Positions 54,281-64,000 are shown, counted from the stretch's first letter. The stretch: DNA of 64,000 nt from Microbulbifer sp. HZ11 (GCF_000708675.1 NZ_JELR01000002.1:434001-498000), one strand, 5' to 3'. The notes: a model not told the origin generated them from the sequence alone. A program made the numbers and translations.

Positions 54281-55009
54281 GTGCACACCGAAGACATCGA
54301 ATACACCATCGACGGCGAATCCTTTACCGGCTATCTGGCCTACGACGAAACCCTCGAAGGCAAACGGCCCGCCATCCTCCTCGTCCACGAATGGTGGGGC
54401 ATGAACGACTTTACCAGGGAAGAAGCCGAGCGCCTCGCCGCCGAAGGCTTCACCGCCTTTGCCCTCGACATGTACGGCACCGGTGTCGGCGCCGACAATC
54501 CCGCCGACGCCGCCGCACTCATGAACAAAACCATAGAGACCGAAGGTGCCGCGCTCAAGCGCTTCCAGGCCGCCCTCGATCTGATCAACGCTCACGAAAC
54601 CGTGGAAGTCGGCCAGGTTGCCGCACAGGGCTACTGCTTCGGTGGCGCGGTTGCATTGACCATGGCCCGCCTTGGGCTGCCGCTAAAAGGTGTCGTCAGT
54701 TTCCACGGCGACCTGCAGACCGAAGTGCAGATCAAACCCGGCGATGTCAAAGCAGAAATCCAGGTCTACACCGGCGGTGACGACGACATGATTCCCGCAG
54801 AACAGGTAGCCAACTTCGTCAAAGAAATGCAGACCGCCGGTGTGCGTTTCGATGTGATCAGTTACCCCGGGGCCAAACACGGCTTCACCAACCCTGCCGC
54901 CACCGGTCGCGGCGAAAAGTTCGGCATTCCACTGGCGTACAATGAAGAGGCCGCCAATGATGCCTACGAGGGTGCAGTGAACTTCTACAACAGAATTTTT
55001 GGGCTCTAA
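54281..55009 (+). CDS. Dienelactone hydrolase family protein
   Basis: The 242-residue alpha/beta hydrolase resembles carboxymethylenebutenolidase. The nucleophile is the Cys in [11 protein letters not shown] near 122; the other triad members are likely Asp in TGGDDDMIP near 170 and His in [10 protein letters not shown] near 200. [11 protein letters not shown] near 30 forms the oxyanion region. The substrate is unknown. The frame opens at 54194, but the GTG at 54281 is preceded by AAGGAGG and gives family length. A 9-bp hairpin (TGCCCCGAA at 55029, complement at 55059) follows. Confidence 0.85.
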   Translation: MHTEDIEYTIDGESFTGYLAYDETLEGKRPAILLVHEWWGMNDFTREEAERLAAEGFTAFALDMYGTGVGADNPADAAALMNKTIETEGAALKRFQAALDLINAHETVEVGQVAAQGYCFGGAVALTMARLGLPLKGVVSFHGDLQTEVQIKPGDVKAEIQVYTGGDDDMIPAEQVANFVKEMQTAGVRFDVISYPGAKHGFTNPAATGRGEKFGIPLAYNEEAANDAYEGAVNFYNRIFGL

Positions 55010-55115
55010 TCTCGCATTGACCTCCACCTGCCCCGAACCGCTAGCGCACTCGTATGGCTTCGGGGCACAATGTGTGCCGCTTTTTGCGAGACGCACAGAG
55101 AACAAGGGAGGATGC

Positions 55116-56063
55116 GTGCAACCGATCATTTCTATTGACGGCGTAGGTAAAACCTATGCCGGCGGTTTTACCGCGCTCAAATCCGTCGACCTCCAAATCA
55201 ATCGTGGCGAAATTTTCGCCCTGCTCGGCCCCAATGGCGCCGGCAAAACCACCCTCATCAGTATTATCTGCGGTATCGTTAATCCCACCAGTGGCAGTGT
55301 GTCCGCCGATGGCCACGATATTCAGCGGGAATTTCGCCCTGCGCGCAGCAAGATAGGCCTGGTACCCCAAGAACTTTCCACGGATTCCTTTGAGAGTGTG
55401 TGGAACACCGTCAGCTTCAGCCGCGGTCTGTTTGGCAAGGCGCCCAACCCCGAATACATCGAGAAAATCCTGCGTCAACTCTCCCTATGGGAGAAAAAGG
55501 ACAGCAAGATCATGGCGCTGTCCGGTGGTATGAAACGCCGGGTAATGATCGCCAAAGCACTATCCCACGAGCCGTCCATTCTGTTCCTCGACGAACCCAC
55601 CGCCGGTGTGGATGTAGAGTTGCGCCGGGACATGTGGGAAATGGTGCGCGGACTGCGGGAAAATGGCGTTACCGTGATTCTCACCACGCACTATATCGAG
55701 GAAGCAGAAGAAATGGCGGATCGCATTGGTGTGATCAACCATGGCGAGCTTGTGCTGGTGGAAGAAAAACACACGCTGATGCGCAAGCTGGGCAAAAAAC
55801 AGCTGACCATCCACTTGCAGAACCCAGTCACCGGGCTGCCCGATAGTCTCGGTGAGTTTGCCCTGGAAGTGACAGACGAAGGCAACCAGCTGGTGTACAC
55901 CTTCGACACCCAGCGAGAGCACACAGGCATCGCCGAACTGCTGCGCGCGTTGAACCAGCAGGGTATCGAGTTCAAGGATCTGCACTCCAGTGAAAGCTCC
56001 CTGGAAGAGATTTTTGTCAATCTGGTGCACCAGAACCAGAACGAACGCCAGCAGGTCGGATAA
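55116..56063 (+). CDS. ABC transporter ATP-binding protein (ABC-2 exporter)
   Basis: The 315-residue ATPase has Walker [13 protein letters not shown] near 41, the Q-loop LVPQELS, signature [15 protein letters not shown] near 140, Walker [14 protein letters not shown] near 160 and the switch His in [15 protein letters not shown] near 195. The C-terminal 80 residues are the accessory domain seen in DrrA/YadG-type subfamilies. The GTG at 55116 follows GGGAGG. The permease gene starts 17 bases past its stop, so they form one exporter. Substrate is unknown; YadGH-like systems are close relatives. Confidence 0.93.
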   Translation: MQPIISIDGVGKTYAGGFTALKSVDLQINRGEIFALLGPNGAGKTTLISIICGIVNPTSGSVSADGHDIQREFRPARSKIGLVPQELSTDSFESVWNTVSFSRGLFGKAPNPEYIEKILRQLSLWEKKDSKIMALSGGMKRRVMIAKALSHEPSILFLDEPTAGVDVELRRDMWEMVRGLRENGVTVILTTHYIEEAEEMADRIGVINHGELVLVEEKHTLMRKLGKKQLTIHLQNPVTGLPDSLGEFALEVTDEGNQLVYTFDTQREHTGIAELLRALNQQGIEFKDLHSSESSLEEIFVNLVHQNQNERQQVG

Positions 56064-56079
56064 CAGAGGAGTTTGTCGG

Positions 56080-56841
56080 ATGAATGTTTACGGTATCCGC
56101 GCCATTTACCAGTTTGAAATGGCCCGCACCGGGCGCACCCTGATGCAGAGCATCGCCTGGCCGGTGATTTCCACCTGCCTGTACTTTATCGTTTTCGGCA
56201 CCGCCATCGGCGGTCGCCTGGGCGAAATCGAGGGGGTGAGTTACGGAGCGTTTATTATTCCCGGGCTGATCATGCTGTCGCTGTTGTCGGAAAGTATTTC
56301 CAATGCGTCGTTCGGCATTTTCTTCCCCAAATTCAGCGGCACCATTTACGAGGTGCTTTCCGCTCCAGTATCCGCGTTTGAGATCGTCGCCGGCTATGTA
56401 GGCGCGGCGGCCACCAAGTCGGTCATTATCGGCATACTGATTCTCATCACCGCGCGTTTTTTTGTGGACTACGAGATCGCCCATCCCTTCTGGATGATCG
56501 GCTTTCTTATTCTCACCGCAGTCACCTTCAGTATGTTCGGTTTTATTATCGGCGTGTGGGCCGATGATTTTCAGAAGCTGCAGATTATTCCGCTGATGGT
56601 GATCACCCCGCTGACATTTCTCGGTGGTGCTTTCTACTCCATCAATATGCTGCCGGAGTTCTGGCAGAAGGTAACCCTGTTTAACCCGGTGGTGTATCTG
56701 ATCAGCGGTTTTCGCTGGGCGTTTTACGGCGTCTCCGATGTCAATGTTGGAATCAGTCTCGGCATGACACTGCTGTTCCTGTTTGCCTGCATGACCGCGG
56801 TGTGGTGGATTTTCCGTACCGGCTACAAGATCCGTACCTGA
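56080..56841 (+). CDS. ABC-2 type transporter permease
   Basis: The 253-residue protein has six predicted membrane segments and matches the ABC-2 permease family (YadH-like). Recognisable parts are [41 protein letters not shown] and [20 protein letters not shown]. It starts at the ATG 56080 with AGAGGAG ten bases upstream and is coupled to the preceding ATPase. The pair should export a small molecule, drug or polysaccharide; no substrate can be assigned. Confidence 0.93.
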   Translation: MNVYGIRAIYQFEMARTGRTLMQSIAWPVISTCLYFIVFGTAIGGRLGEIEGVSYGAFIIPGLIMLSLLSESISNASFGIFFPKFSGTIYEVLSAPVSAFEIVAGYVGAAATKSVIIGILILITARFFVDYEIAHPFWMIGFLILTAVTFSMFGFIIGVWADDFQKLQIIPLMVITPLTFLGGAFYSINMLPEFWQKVTLFNPVVYLISGFRWAFYGVSDVNVGISLGMTLLFLFACMTAVWWIFRTGYKIRT

Positions 56842-56859
56842 TTCAGCATCGCCCTAACA

Positions 56860-56895
56860 AAAAAGCCCGCGGAAGCATGCTCCCGCGGGCTTTTT
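56860..56895. terminator. Bidirectional terminator between ABC permease and tetR
   Basis: AAAAAGCCCGCGG (56860-56872) and CCGCGGGCTTTTT (56883-56895) form a perfect 13-bp stem with a ten-base loop and T-runs in both directions. It lies between convergent genes and probably serves both. Confidence 0.92.
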
Positions 56896-56911
56896 CAATC
56901 GGTCATCAATC

Positions 56912-57571
56912 TCAGTGAGGCTGGTAACCCCGGCAGAACACTCGCACCACTTCCGCTACATGTTCTGTAATTTCCTCTTGCGCGGGAGGTTCGGTACACC
57001 CGAGCATAATCTGAATGTGTCGGCACCCTCCCTGCAACATGCCGAAAAACAACTCCGAGGCACGCTCGGTGTCCGGTATCTGCAACTGCCCCAGCTCACA
57101 GGCCCGATTGAGGAAACGCGTCATTTCATTGCGGGTACGCATCGGACCGGCCTCGTAAAACAGATTGGCCATGGTCTGATCCTGGGCGCCCACGGCACTG
57201 ATCAGGCGCATCAGTTTCATGGAGTCCTCGTGGTACAACATCTCCAGAAAAGCCTCGCCGATCTGTTGCAACATTTCCACAACCGGCACCCCGGGCTCGA
57301 GGGTAAACATCACCACCGGCATCTGGCTGCAGCACTTGTCTTCAATGGCATCCGTAAACAGCGTCTCCTTGTCAGAGAAATGGCTGTACACCGTCAGCTT
57401 GGAGACACCCGCCGCGCTGGCCACAGCGTCCATGCTGGTACCGGTAAATCCGTGGGTGAGAAACAGGTGCTTGGCCGCATGCAGAATGGCCTGCCGCTTG
57501 GCCGGGTCTTTGGGGCGGCCGCGGCTGGTCGGGGCGGTACTGCTGGAATTTATAGAGCTCATGGTCGTCAT
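56912..57571 (-). CDS. TetR-family regulator of the RND efflux genes
   Basis: The 219-residue protein has an N-terminal TetR helix-turn-helix (about 17-62: RQAILHAAKHLFLTHGFTGT and DAVASAAGVSKLTVYSHFSDK) and a C-terminal ligand-binding domain of the AefR-like type. It is divergent from the RND adaptor gene and very likely represses it. The frame opens at 57715; I chose the ATG at 57571, with 57562 an alternative, because the HTH lies at the usual place. Upstream lies a palindrome suitable as operator. Confidence 0.9.
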   Translation of the reverse strand: MTTMSSINSSSTAPTSRGRPKDPAKRQAILHAAKHLFLTHGFTGTSMDAVASAAGVSKLTVYSHFSDKETLFTDAIEDKCCSQMPVVMFTLEPGVPVVEMLQQIGEAFLEMLYHEDSMKLMRLISAVGAQDQTMANLFYEAGPMRTRNEMTRFLNRACELGQLQIPDTERASELFFGMLQGGCRHIQIMLGCTEPPAQEEITEHVAEVVRVFCRGYQPH

Positions 57572-57640
57572 CGTCTTCGTGTTGCGCGCTACCCAACCCC
57601 GCTTGCTGGTTGATGAAGCACACGCTCGCGCCCACTGAAT

Positions 57641-57690
57641 TAGTGGACTCGCGAGTTTAATATACTTACTATACTCGCCAGTACAGAATA
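57641..57690. promoter_or_regulatory. Candidate operator between tetR and RND genes
   Basis: ACTCGCGAGT (57647-57656) is a perfect palindrome. About 19 bases on, ACTCGCCAGT repeats most of it, with TATACTTACTATAC in between. The spacing would let one TetR dimer cover each copy and block the divergent promoters. Confidence 0.45.
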
Positions 57691-57810
57691 GAGTCCGGCG
57701 CAGTATGGCAGACAACTGTACCAGTTTCTGCCGACATCCCCGACCCCAAAGTCACCCGCCGGAATTTCCGACTCCAACGCAACCCGTGCCCCACAGGGAT
57801 TGAGGTAATC

Positions 57811-58959
57811 ATGCACCGCTTCCTCCCCCATAACGCTTCCGCACTCAAATGGTCCACCACCTTGCTGGCTGCACTATCCCTTGTCGCCTGCTCGACATCG
57901 GACCCGGAAAGCACCAAGCCTCCGCGCCCGGCCATCGTAGTGCACCCCACAGCGTCCGGCAGCCAGCTCGCGGTCTACCCGGGAGAGGTTCGCGCCCGCT
58001 ATGAGCCGGCACTGGCCTTCCGGGTCGGCGGCGCGGTTACCCGCCGCCTGGTGGATGTGGGAGATAGAGTGAGACAGGGCCAGCCTTTGGCTGAACTGGA
58101 TGCGCAAGACCTGCAATTGCAGCGCGACGCCGCCCGCGCTCAGCTGCAGGCGGCGCAGACTGAAAATCGCAACGCCAGCAATGAGCTCGCACGCTACCGC
58201 GACCTGCTGGAGCGGAAACTGATCGGGGAATCCCAGTTTGATACCGTAAAGACGCGCCACGACAGCAGTGTGGCCCAGCTTGAGCGGGCCCGCGCCCAAT
58301 GGAAGGTGGCGGAAAACCAGGCCAACTACGCAACCCTCAAGGCCCCCAGCGACGGAGTCATCACCGGTCGCAGTATTGATGCCGGACAGGTTGTCAGCGC
58401 CGGTCAGACGGTATTTACCATGGCGTCAGATGGGGAGCGGGAGGTCCTGATCGACCTACCGGAACAGGAAGTAACCCGCTTTGCCCTAGGCCAGCCGGTA
58501 ACCATCGAGCTGTGGTCCGCACCCGGAGCCCCGATTCACGGAAAGGTGCGGGAGCTCTCTCCTGCTGCAGAGTCTGGCCTGCGCACCTTTGAAGCGCGCA
58601 TCGCGTTTTCGCCAGACGGCAACGCCGAGGGTAAACCCCAGCTGGGCCAGAGCGCCCGAGTATATGCACGCACGGATTCAAAGCGCCCTACCCAGCGGCT
58701 GCCCATGTCTGCGATTACCGCCGATGGGGCCGAAGCCTTCGTATGGCGCATGGACCCCGACACCTTCACGCTGCACAAGGTGGCGGTCACCGTCGCCAAT
58801 TACGGCCACGAGTATGCAGAGGTGATCTCCAGCCTTGCCCCTCAGGACTGGGTAGTGTCCGCCGGCACCCAGCTGGTTCGCGAAGGCCAACGGGTGCGCC
58901 CGGTAGATCGTCAGAACAGACCGATAGAGGCCGACGACCGCCTGGCACAAAGCCTCTGA
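57811..58959 (+). CDS. RND efflux periplasmic adaptor lipoprotein
   Basis: The 382-residue membrane-fusion protein has a lipobox (SLVACS near residue 27), a biotinyl-lipoyl-like region GGAVTRRLVDVGDRVRQGQP near 70, a coiled-coil hairpin (about 100-165) and the second lipoyl half NYATLKAPSDGVITGRSIDAG near 170, then beta-barrel and membrane-proximal domains. It links the RND pump to an outer-membrane channel. No TolC-type gene is in the operon, so a channel encoded elsewhere is expected. The pump gene starts 52 bases downstream. Confidence 0.93.
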   Translation: MHRFLPHNASALKWSTTLLAALSLVACSTSDPESTKPPRPAIVVHPTASGSQLAVYPGEVRARYEPALAFRVGGAVTRRLVDVGDRVRQGQPLAELDAQDLQLQRDAARAQLQAAQTENRNASNELARYRDLLERKLIGESQFDTVKTRHDSSVAQLERARAQWKVAENQANYATLKAPSDGVITGRSIDAGQVVSAGQTVFTMASDGEREVLIDLPEQEVTRFALGQPVTIELWSAPGAPIHGKVRELSPAAESGLRTFEARIAFSPDGNAEGKPQLGQSARVYARTDSKRPTQRLPMSAITADGAEAFVWRMDPDTFTLHKVAVTVANYGHEYAEVISSLAPQDWVVSAGTQLVREGQRVRPVDRQNRPIEADDRLAQSL

Positions 58960-59011
58960 CGCAACGCCACTGACGCCTGACAAAAAACACTGCATCTACG
59001 GACACAATACG

Positions 59012-62000
59012 ATGTCATTCAATCTCTCAGAGTGGGCACTGAAGAATAAACCACTGGTGCTCTACACCATGCTTGTGCTCGGCCTTATCGGGGCGATTTC
59101 GTATACGCAACTGGGGCAAAGCGAGGATCCCCCCTTCACCTTCAAGGTCATGGTGGTAAATACCCTTTGGCCGGGCGCCAGTGCAGAAGAGGTCTCACGC
59201 CAGGTCACCGAGCGCATCGAGAAAAAACTGATGGAGACCGGGGACTACCAGCGCATAACCTCTTTCTCCCGCCCGGGCCAATCCCAGGTGATGTTTATGG
59301 CCAGGGACGATATGCGCTCAGCGGAGGTTCCCGACCTCTGGTATCAGGTGCGCAAGAAAGTCGGAGATATCCGCCACACACTGCCGACGGATATTCAGGG
59401 CCCGTTTTTTAATGACGAATTTGGCACTACCTTTGGCAATATCTACGCCCTCACCGGCCAGGGTTTTGATTATGCGCTGATGAAGGACTACGCCGATCGG
59501 CTGCAGCTCGCCTTGCAGCGGGTTGAGGACGTCGGCAAGGTTGAACTGCTCGGTCTGCAGGACGAGAAAGTCTGGGTGGAAATCTCCAATGCCAAACTGG
59601 CTTCCCTGGGGATTTCTCTCTCCGCCGTACAATCGGTGTTGCAGGCGCAAAACCAGATGGCGGACGCCGGGATTGTGGAGGCCGTCAGCGACCGCGTACG
59701 TATCCGCATCAGTGGCCAATTCCGTAGCGTAGAGGAAATCCGCCAGTTCCCGATTCACGCCAACGGCCATACCCTGACCCTGGGCGATATCGCCGACGTG
59801 CGGCGCGGCTTTAGTGATCCACCGCAACCGCGGATGCGTTTTATGGGCGAAGATGCCATCGGCATTGCCGTGTCCATGAAGAGTGGTGGCGACATCCTGC
59901 AACTGGGCGAGCGCCTGGACGCTGCGATGGAATCTCTGCAACAGGACCTGCCCATCGGCCTTTCCCTGAGCAAGGTATCCGACCAGCCCGCGGCAGTAAA
60001 AAGCAGCGTGGGTGAATTTGTCAAAGTGCTGATCGAGGCATTGGTCATCGTAATGCTGGTGAGTTTTTTCTCACTGGGATTCCGCACCGGGCTGGTGGTG
60101 GCACTGTCGATCCCGCTGGTGCTGGCGATGACCTTTGCGCTGATGAATTACTTTGATATCGGCCTGCACAAGATTTCCCTTGGTGCACTGGTGTTGGCGC
60201 TGGGACTGATGGTGGACGATGCCATCATCGCCGTGGAGATGATGGCGATCAAAATGGAACAGGGTCTGAGCCGGTTGAAGGCAGCAGGCTTCGCCTGGAA
60301 CAGTACTGCGTTTCCGATGTTGACTGGAACCCTGATCACCGCCGCGGGTTTCCTGCCCATTGCCACCGCGCAGTCCGGCACCGGGGAGTACACTCGCTCA
60401 ATTTTTCAGGTGGTGACACTATCCCTGCTCGCCTCCTGGGTAGCGGCAGTAGTATTTGTGCCCTACTTGGGTAACCGCCTGCTGCCGGAACATGGCGGTC
60501 ACGGATCGACCTCTCAAAATGATCCGTACAGCAAACCCTTTTATCAGCGCTTCCGCCGCATCCTCAACTGGTGCCTGCACTATCGCAAAACAGTATTGCT
60601 ACTGAGCGTAGTTATTTTTGTCGGTGCGATTTTTCTGTTCCGCTTTGTGCCGCAACAGTTCTTCCCCTCGTCGGCTCGCCTGGAGCTGATGGTGGATTTG
60701 AAACTGAGTGAAGGCGCTTCCCTGCACGCCACCGAGGGGCAGGCCTTGCGTCTGGAGGAACTGCTGTCACAGAACCCACTGGTGGAAAACTATGTAGCTT
60801 ATGTGGGCACCGGTTCACCGCGCTTTTACCTGCCGCTGGATCAGCAGCTGCCCGCCGCCAGTTTTGCCCAGTTTGTGGTGTTGACCCGCAGCGTGGAGGA
60901 GCGGGAACAGGTACGCCAATGGCTGATCTCCACCCTGAGCGAACAGTTCCCGTCGGTACGCACACGGGTCTCGCGGCTGGAGAACGGACCGCCGGTGGGG
61001 TATCCAGTGCAGTTCCGGGTTTCGGGTGAACATATCGGCGAAGCCCGCCGAATTGCCCGGGAAGTGGCCGCGGTGGTGCGCGAAAATGAAGACGTGGCCA
61101 ATGTGCACCTGGACTGGGAAGAACCCAGCAAGGTCGTGAAACTGGATATCGACCAGGCCCGCGCACGGGAAATGGGGGTTAGCACAGCCTCCCTGTCTCG
61201 CGCACTGCAGGGCTCACTGTCCGGCACCGCAGTGGGCCAATACCGCGAAGACAATGAACTGATCACCGTCGCTGTACGGGGGCAGGAGCGGGAACGGCAG
61301 GCATTGGAACAGCTGGGTAACCTGGCGATACAGACCGATGCCGGAAACTCACTGCCGCTGAACCAGATCGCAACCCTCGACTACGGCTTTGAAGAAGGGG
61401 TTATCTGGCACCGGGATCGCCTGCCCACGGTGACGGTGCGCGCGGATATATATGGCACCGAGCAACCGGCAACCGTAGTGGCCAGTATCTGGCCGCAGCT
61501 TCAGGGAGTCCGCGATGGGTTGCCGCCCGGCTATCTGTTGGAGGTCGGCGGCAGTGTGGAGGAATCCGCACGCGGCCAGGACTCCGTCAATGCCGGTATG
61601 CCGCTGTTTATTTTTGTGGTGTTCACCCTGCTGATGTTACAGCTGCGCAGCTTCTCCCTGTCCACCATGGTGTTTCTCACCGCGCCACTGGGTATTATCG
61701 GTGTCACCCTGTTCCTGCTGCTGTTCAACCAGCCATTTGGTTTTGTCGCCATGCTCGGCACTATTGCCCTGGCTGGCATGATCATGCGCAACTCGGTCAT
61801 TCTGGTGGACCAGATAGAACAGGATAAACGCCAGGGGCTCGCCCCCTGGGATGCCATTGTAGAATCCACCGTGCGCCGCTTCCGCCCGATTGTACTGACG
61901 GCGCTGACAGCGGTGCTGGCGATGATTCCGTTATCTCGCAGTGATTTCTTCGGTCCCATGGCAGTGGCAATTATGGGTGGACTGATCGTGGCCACCGCAC

Positions 62001-62104
62001 TGACGCTGCTGTTCTTGCCCGCCCTGTATGCAGCGTGGTTCCGGGTTGAGAAGTCAGAGGAAAGCGATGCGGCGGAAAGTGCCTTACCTGCAACCAGCAG
62101 CTAA
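59012..62104 (+). CDS. RND-family efflux pump permease
   Basis: The 1030-residue inner-membrane pump has 12 membrane segments and two large periplasmic loops, as in AcrB/MexB-type pumps. The proton-relay region GLMVDDAIIAVEMM (near 395-408) shows the two acidic residues in TM4, and GMIMRNSVILVDQIE (near 925) is the equivalent TM10-11 segment. The short N-terminal part and motif ALVIVMLVSFFSLGFRTGL fit the HAE-type RND of the CzcA-AcrB superfamily. Substrate is unknown. A perfect 15-bp terminator follows. Confidence 0.94.
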   Translation: MSFNLSEWALKNKPLVLYTMLVLGLIGAISYTQLGQSEDPPFTFKVMVVNTLWPGASAEEVSRQVTERIEKKLMETGDYQRITSFSRPGQSQVMFMARDDMRSAEVPDLWYQVRKKVGDIRHTLPTDIQGPFFNDEFGTTFGNIYALTGQGFDYALMKDYADRLQLALQRVEDVGKVELLGLQDEKVWVEISNAKLASLGISLSAVQSVLQAQNQMADAGIVEAVSDRVRIRISGQFRSVEEIRQFPIHANGHTLTLGDIADVRRGFSDPPQPRMRFMGEDAIGIAVSMKSGGDILQLGERLDAAMESLQQDLPIGLSLSKVSDQPAAVKSSVGEFVKVLIEALVIVMLVSFFSLGFRTGLVVALSIPLVLAMTFALMNYFDIGLHKISLGALVLALGLMVDDAIIAVEMMAIKMEQGLSRLKAAGFAWNSTAFPMLTGTLITAAGFLPIATAQSGTGEYTRSIFQVVTLSLLASWVAAVVFVPYLGNRLLPEHGGHGSTSQNDPYSKPFYQRFRRILNWCLHYRKTVLLLSVVIFVGAIFLFRFVPQQFFPSSARLELMVDLKLSEGASLHATEGQALRLEELLSQNPLVENYVAYVGTGSPRFYLPLDQQLPAASFAQFVVLTRSVEEREQVRQWLISTLSEQFPSVRTRVSRLENGPPVGYPVQFRVSGEHIGEARRIAREVAAVVRENEDVANVHLDWEEPSKVVKLDIDQARAREMGVSTASLSRALQGSLSGTAVGQYREDNELITVAVRGQERERQALEQLGNLAIQTDAGNSLPLNQIATLDYGFEEGVIWHRDRLPTVTVRADIYGTEQPATVVASIWPQLQGVRDGLPPGYLLEVGGSVEESARGQDSVNAGMPLFIFVVFTLLMLQLRSFSLSTMVFLTAPLGIIGVTLFLLLFNQPFGFVAMLGTIALAGMIMRNSVILVDQIEQDKRQGLAPWDAIVESTVRRFRPIVLTALTAVLAMIPLSRSDFFGPMAVAIMGGLIVATALTLLFLPALYAAWFRVEKSEESDAAESALPATSS

Positions 62105-62127
62105 GTAAAAACAGCTATGTGAAAACA

Positions 62128-62162
62128 GCAAAAAAGGCTTCCAGAACGGAAGCCTTTTTTGC
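62128..62162 (+). terminator. Terminator after the RND pump gene
   Basis: GCAAAAAAGGCTTCC (62128-62142) and GGAAGCCTTTTTTGC (62148-62162) form a perfect 15-bp stem with a five-base loop and T-runs. It lies between the RND gene and the convergent phosphodiesterase gene and probably serves both. Confidence 0.93.
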
Positions 62163-62189
62163 TTCAGTGGCGGAAGAGCGCATGCTGGT

Positions 62190-63113
62190 TCAATCGCTCA
62201 TCTCGTGAAACTCTTGCAACTCCTCAATCACCTGAAACAGCCGATCGGGCCTGTCGGTCATAATTCCATCCACACCCAGTTCAATCAGTCGGCGCATCTC
62301 GGCCTCGTCATTCACCGTCCACACGTCGACGCGCACACCATGATCCTGCACCTGGCGCAGACTACTGCGATCCACCAGAGCAATACCATCGTACTCGGTG
62401 GGAATATGCAGCGCCTGGTAGCGGGGGCTCAGTAACCGGAAGGCGCGTAACTTGCTGGCTACGGCAAAGATCTTCACCTCATCGGAACCGGCGCCGGTGG
62501 CCACCTGCGGGCAGTCCGTGCGCAAGGCATCCACAGCGCTCTGATGGAAGGAGGACACAATCACCAGATTACTTTTGTTGTACGCCTTCAGCTTGCGACA
62601 GAGTGAGCGTGCCGCTTCCGGATCCGGGGTTTTCAGCTCGATCACCATCGGGTAGCGAGGATAGGCCTTGAATACTTGATCCACAGTGAGAATACCCTGG
62701 GGGTTGTCCCGATAGGGGTAGCTACTGCCATCCTTGCTCCAGTTGTACGCCACATTCAGCTGTCTGAGTTCGGCAAGGGTTTTATCGCGTATGCGCCCTT
62801 TGCCGTCGCTGGTTCGGTCGACGGTATCGTCGTGCATCAGCACCAGTTCATCATCGATGGTGGCGTGCACATCCATTTCCAGTACATCCACCTTCATTTC
62901 GGCCATTTTCCGTAAAAAAACCGGCGTGTTACCCGGGAAAAGCCCCAGACCGGAATCATCGGCGTGAGAAATCACCAGCGGACGCCGAAACCCCTCGGTC
63001 TGATAACTGGGGAACTGCAATCCGGTGTATGGCGCCGGGCGCGCGGCAAGATAGCGCCAGCCGACAAACACCAGCAGAGCGATCAGTAGCAACAACAATA
63101 GGCGCTTGATCAT
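62190..63113 (-). CDS. Glycerophosphodiester phosphodiesterase-like protein, membrane-anchored
   Basis: The 307-residue protein has one N-terminal membrane segment (about 4-23) and a GDPD TIM-barrel domain. GDPDs hydrolyse glycerophosphodiesters to glycerol 3-phosphate and an alcohol. VLEMDVHATIDDELVLMHDD and DRTSDGKG match the family. But the first motif, usually HRG...PENT, reads SHADDSGLGLFPGNT, so the usual Arg and metal-binding Glu positions are changed. VIVSSFHQS and DGIMTDRPDRL are conserved. It is a paralogue of the next gene, 50 bases away; both are on the minus strand. Confidence 0.85.
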   Translation of the reverse strand: MIKRLLLLLLIALLVFVGWRYLAARPAPYTGLQFPSYQTEGFRRPLVISHADDSGLGLFPGNTPVFLRKMAEMKVDVLEMDVHATIDDELVLMHDDTVDRTSDGKGRIRDKTLAELRQLNVAYNWSKDGSSYPYRDNPQGILTVDQVFKAYPRYPMVIELKTPDPEAARSLCRKLKAYNKSNLVIVSSFHQSAVDALRTDCPQVATGAGSDEVKIFAVASKLRAFRLLSPRYQALHIPTEYDGIALVDRSSLRQVQDHGVRVDVWTVNDEAEMRRLIELGVDGIMTDRPDRLFQVIEELQEFHEMSD

Positions 63114-63163
63114 TCAACCCTTCCCATTCCGGTATTGACCTGTAATACCCTGCCGCGGAGCTT

Positions 63164-63976
63164 TCATAACTTACCCTTTAGTATTGATAACAGTCTGTCG
63201 GGACGGTCGGTGACGACACCATCTATTCCAATGGTGATCATTTTTTTCATATCCCCAGGATGATTTACGGTCCAGGCGGAAAGGTGCAGGCCGCAGCGGT
63301 GTGCTGCCGAGACGAAACGCCGGGTGAAAACCGGGATGCCATAGTAGTGCATGGGTAATTGCATGGCCCGATAGGAAGGAGCGAGGCACCGCTCCGCAAA
63401 TACCAATTGCGCCATAAAGAACAGCAACGCCTCGGGCAAGGTAGCACCGGTCGCGACACGGGGGCAGATTCGTCGAAAAGTGCGAATCACTCCGTGGTGA
63501 AACGAAGACACAACCACCCGTTCATGGCAACGGGCATCCTCTATGGCTTTCGCCAAAGCGCACGCCGCACGTGAGTCGTCATTTTTTAATTCTATGATCA
63601 TCGGCGCCTGAGGGAATTCAGCAAACGCGTCATCAATGGAAATAAAAGGTTGTGGATTATCCCGGTAGGGGAAATGTTCACCGTCCGTAGACCAGTGATA
63701 GGCTGCATTAAGCTCCCGTAGCTCCGCCAGCGATTTATCGCTTACCAGCCCCCGGCCATCACTGGTTCGCTCCAGCGTATCGTCGTGAAGCAGAACAAGA
63801 TGGTCGTCCGCCGTAAGGTTGAGATCAACCTCCAGTGCATCCACTCCCAGCTCAAGCATTTTACGCAGGTACAGGGATGTATTGCCTGGGTACAAGCCGC
63901 GCCCTCGGTCATCCCCATGAGCAATCACCAACGGTCGTGTACCGGGTGATTTGAACCAGGAATTCGTATTACTCAA
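63164..63976 (-). CDS. Glycerophosphodiester phosphodiesterase-like protein, soluble paralogue
   Basis: The 270-residue protein is a paralogue of the product of the downstream gene and lacks the N-terminal membrane segment. AHGDDRGRGLYPGNT replaces the HRG...PENT motif, just as in the paralogue. ALEVDLNLTADDHLVLLHDD, ERTSDGRG, VVVSSFHHG and DGVVTDRPDRL are conserved. The start at 63976 is near the window edge and no gene is visible upstream in the last 24 bases. The pair is probably an operon; they may act on a related but distinct phosphodiester substrate (inference). Confidence 0.85.
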   Translation of the reverse strand: MSNTNSWFKSPGTRPLVIAHGDDRGRGLYPGNTSLYLRKMLELGVDALEVDLNLTADDHLVLLHDDTLERTSDGRGLVSDKSLAELRELNAAYHWSTDGEHFPYRDNPQPFISIDDAFAEFPQAPMIIELKNDDSRAACALAKAIEDARCHERVVVSSFHHGVIRTFRRICPRVATGATLPEALLFFMAQLVFAERCLAPSYRAMQLPMHYYGIPVFTRRFVSAAHRCGLHLSAWTVNHPGDMKKMITIGIDGVVTDRPDRLLSILKGKL

Positions 63977-64000
63977 TGGCGTAACACCCGACTCGCTGAA

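Overview
The window looks like the chromosome of a marine-type gammaproteobacterium, probably of the Cellvibrionales/Microbulbifer kind (inference). The clues are the gammaproteobacterial block rlmE-ftsH-folP-glmM-tpiA-secG-tRNA-Leu(GAG), secreted lipoproteins with long Gly-rich linkers after the lipidated Cys, many outer-envelope enzymes, and families of long intergenic palindromes.

Layout. 1-5280 (minus): a giant lipoprotein with thrombospondin-3-like Asp repeats; it is one open frame that runs off the left edge. 5558-6277: a YebC/YeeN-family regulator. 6405-22692 (minus): a complete type I BREX phage-defence operon, brxA-brxB-brxC-[AlbA_2 ATPase/wHTH protein]-pglX-[DUF262/DUF1524 protein]-pglZ-brxL. 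It lies directly behind tRNA-Leu(GAG), where other gammaproteobacteria usually carry rimP-nusA. 23062-29664 (minus): housekeeping block. 29736-33000: yhbY, an SGNH esterase and a zinc-peptidase-like lipoprotein. 33159-36110: pntAB transhydrogenase.

36783-52594 is a nitrate assimilation region. modA-like and mobA genes point left. nasT, nasS, a NarK-type transporter, a PP2C-kinase fusion, nirB, nirD, assimilatory nitrate reductase and moeA point right. Three sigma-54-like sites precede nasT, narK and nirB. The narK leader has two hexaloop hairpins and a terminator, as expected for antitermination by the ANTAR protein NasT, with NasS as nitrate sensor. The nirB leader can form two mutually exclusive structures.

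52855-64000 holds an ABM-domain protein, trmH, a dienelactone hydrolase, an ABC-2 exporter pair, a TetR regulator divergent from an RND efflux pair, and two tandem glycerophosphodiesterase paralogues with an altered metal motif. The nitrate and trmH regions carry long imperfect palindromes and REP-like repeats between genes.

The most notable material is the BREX island: its two accessory genes, an inverted-repeat cluster in the pglX leader, an AT-rich middle of pglX, and no visible BrxR regulator. Next come the two leader RNAs of the nitrate cluster.
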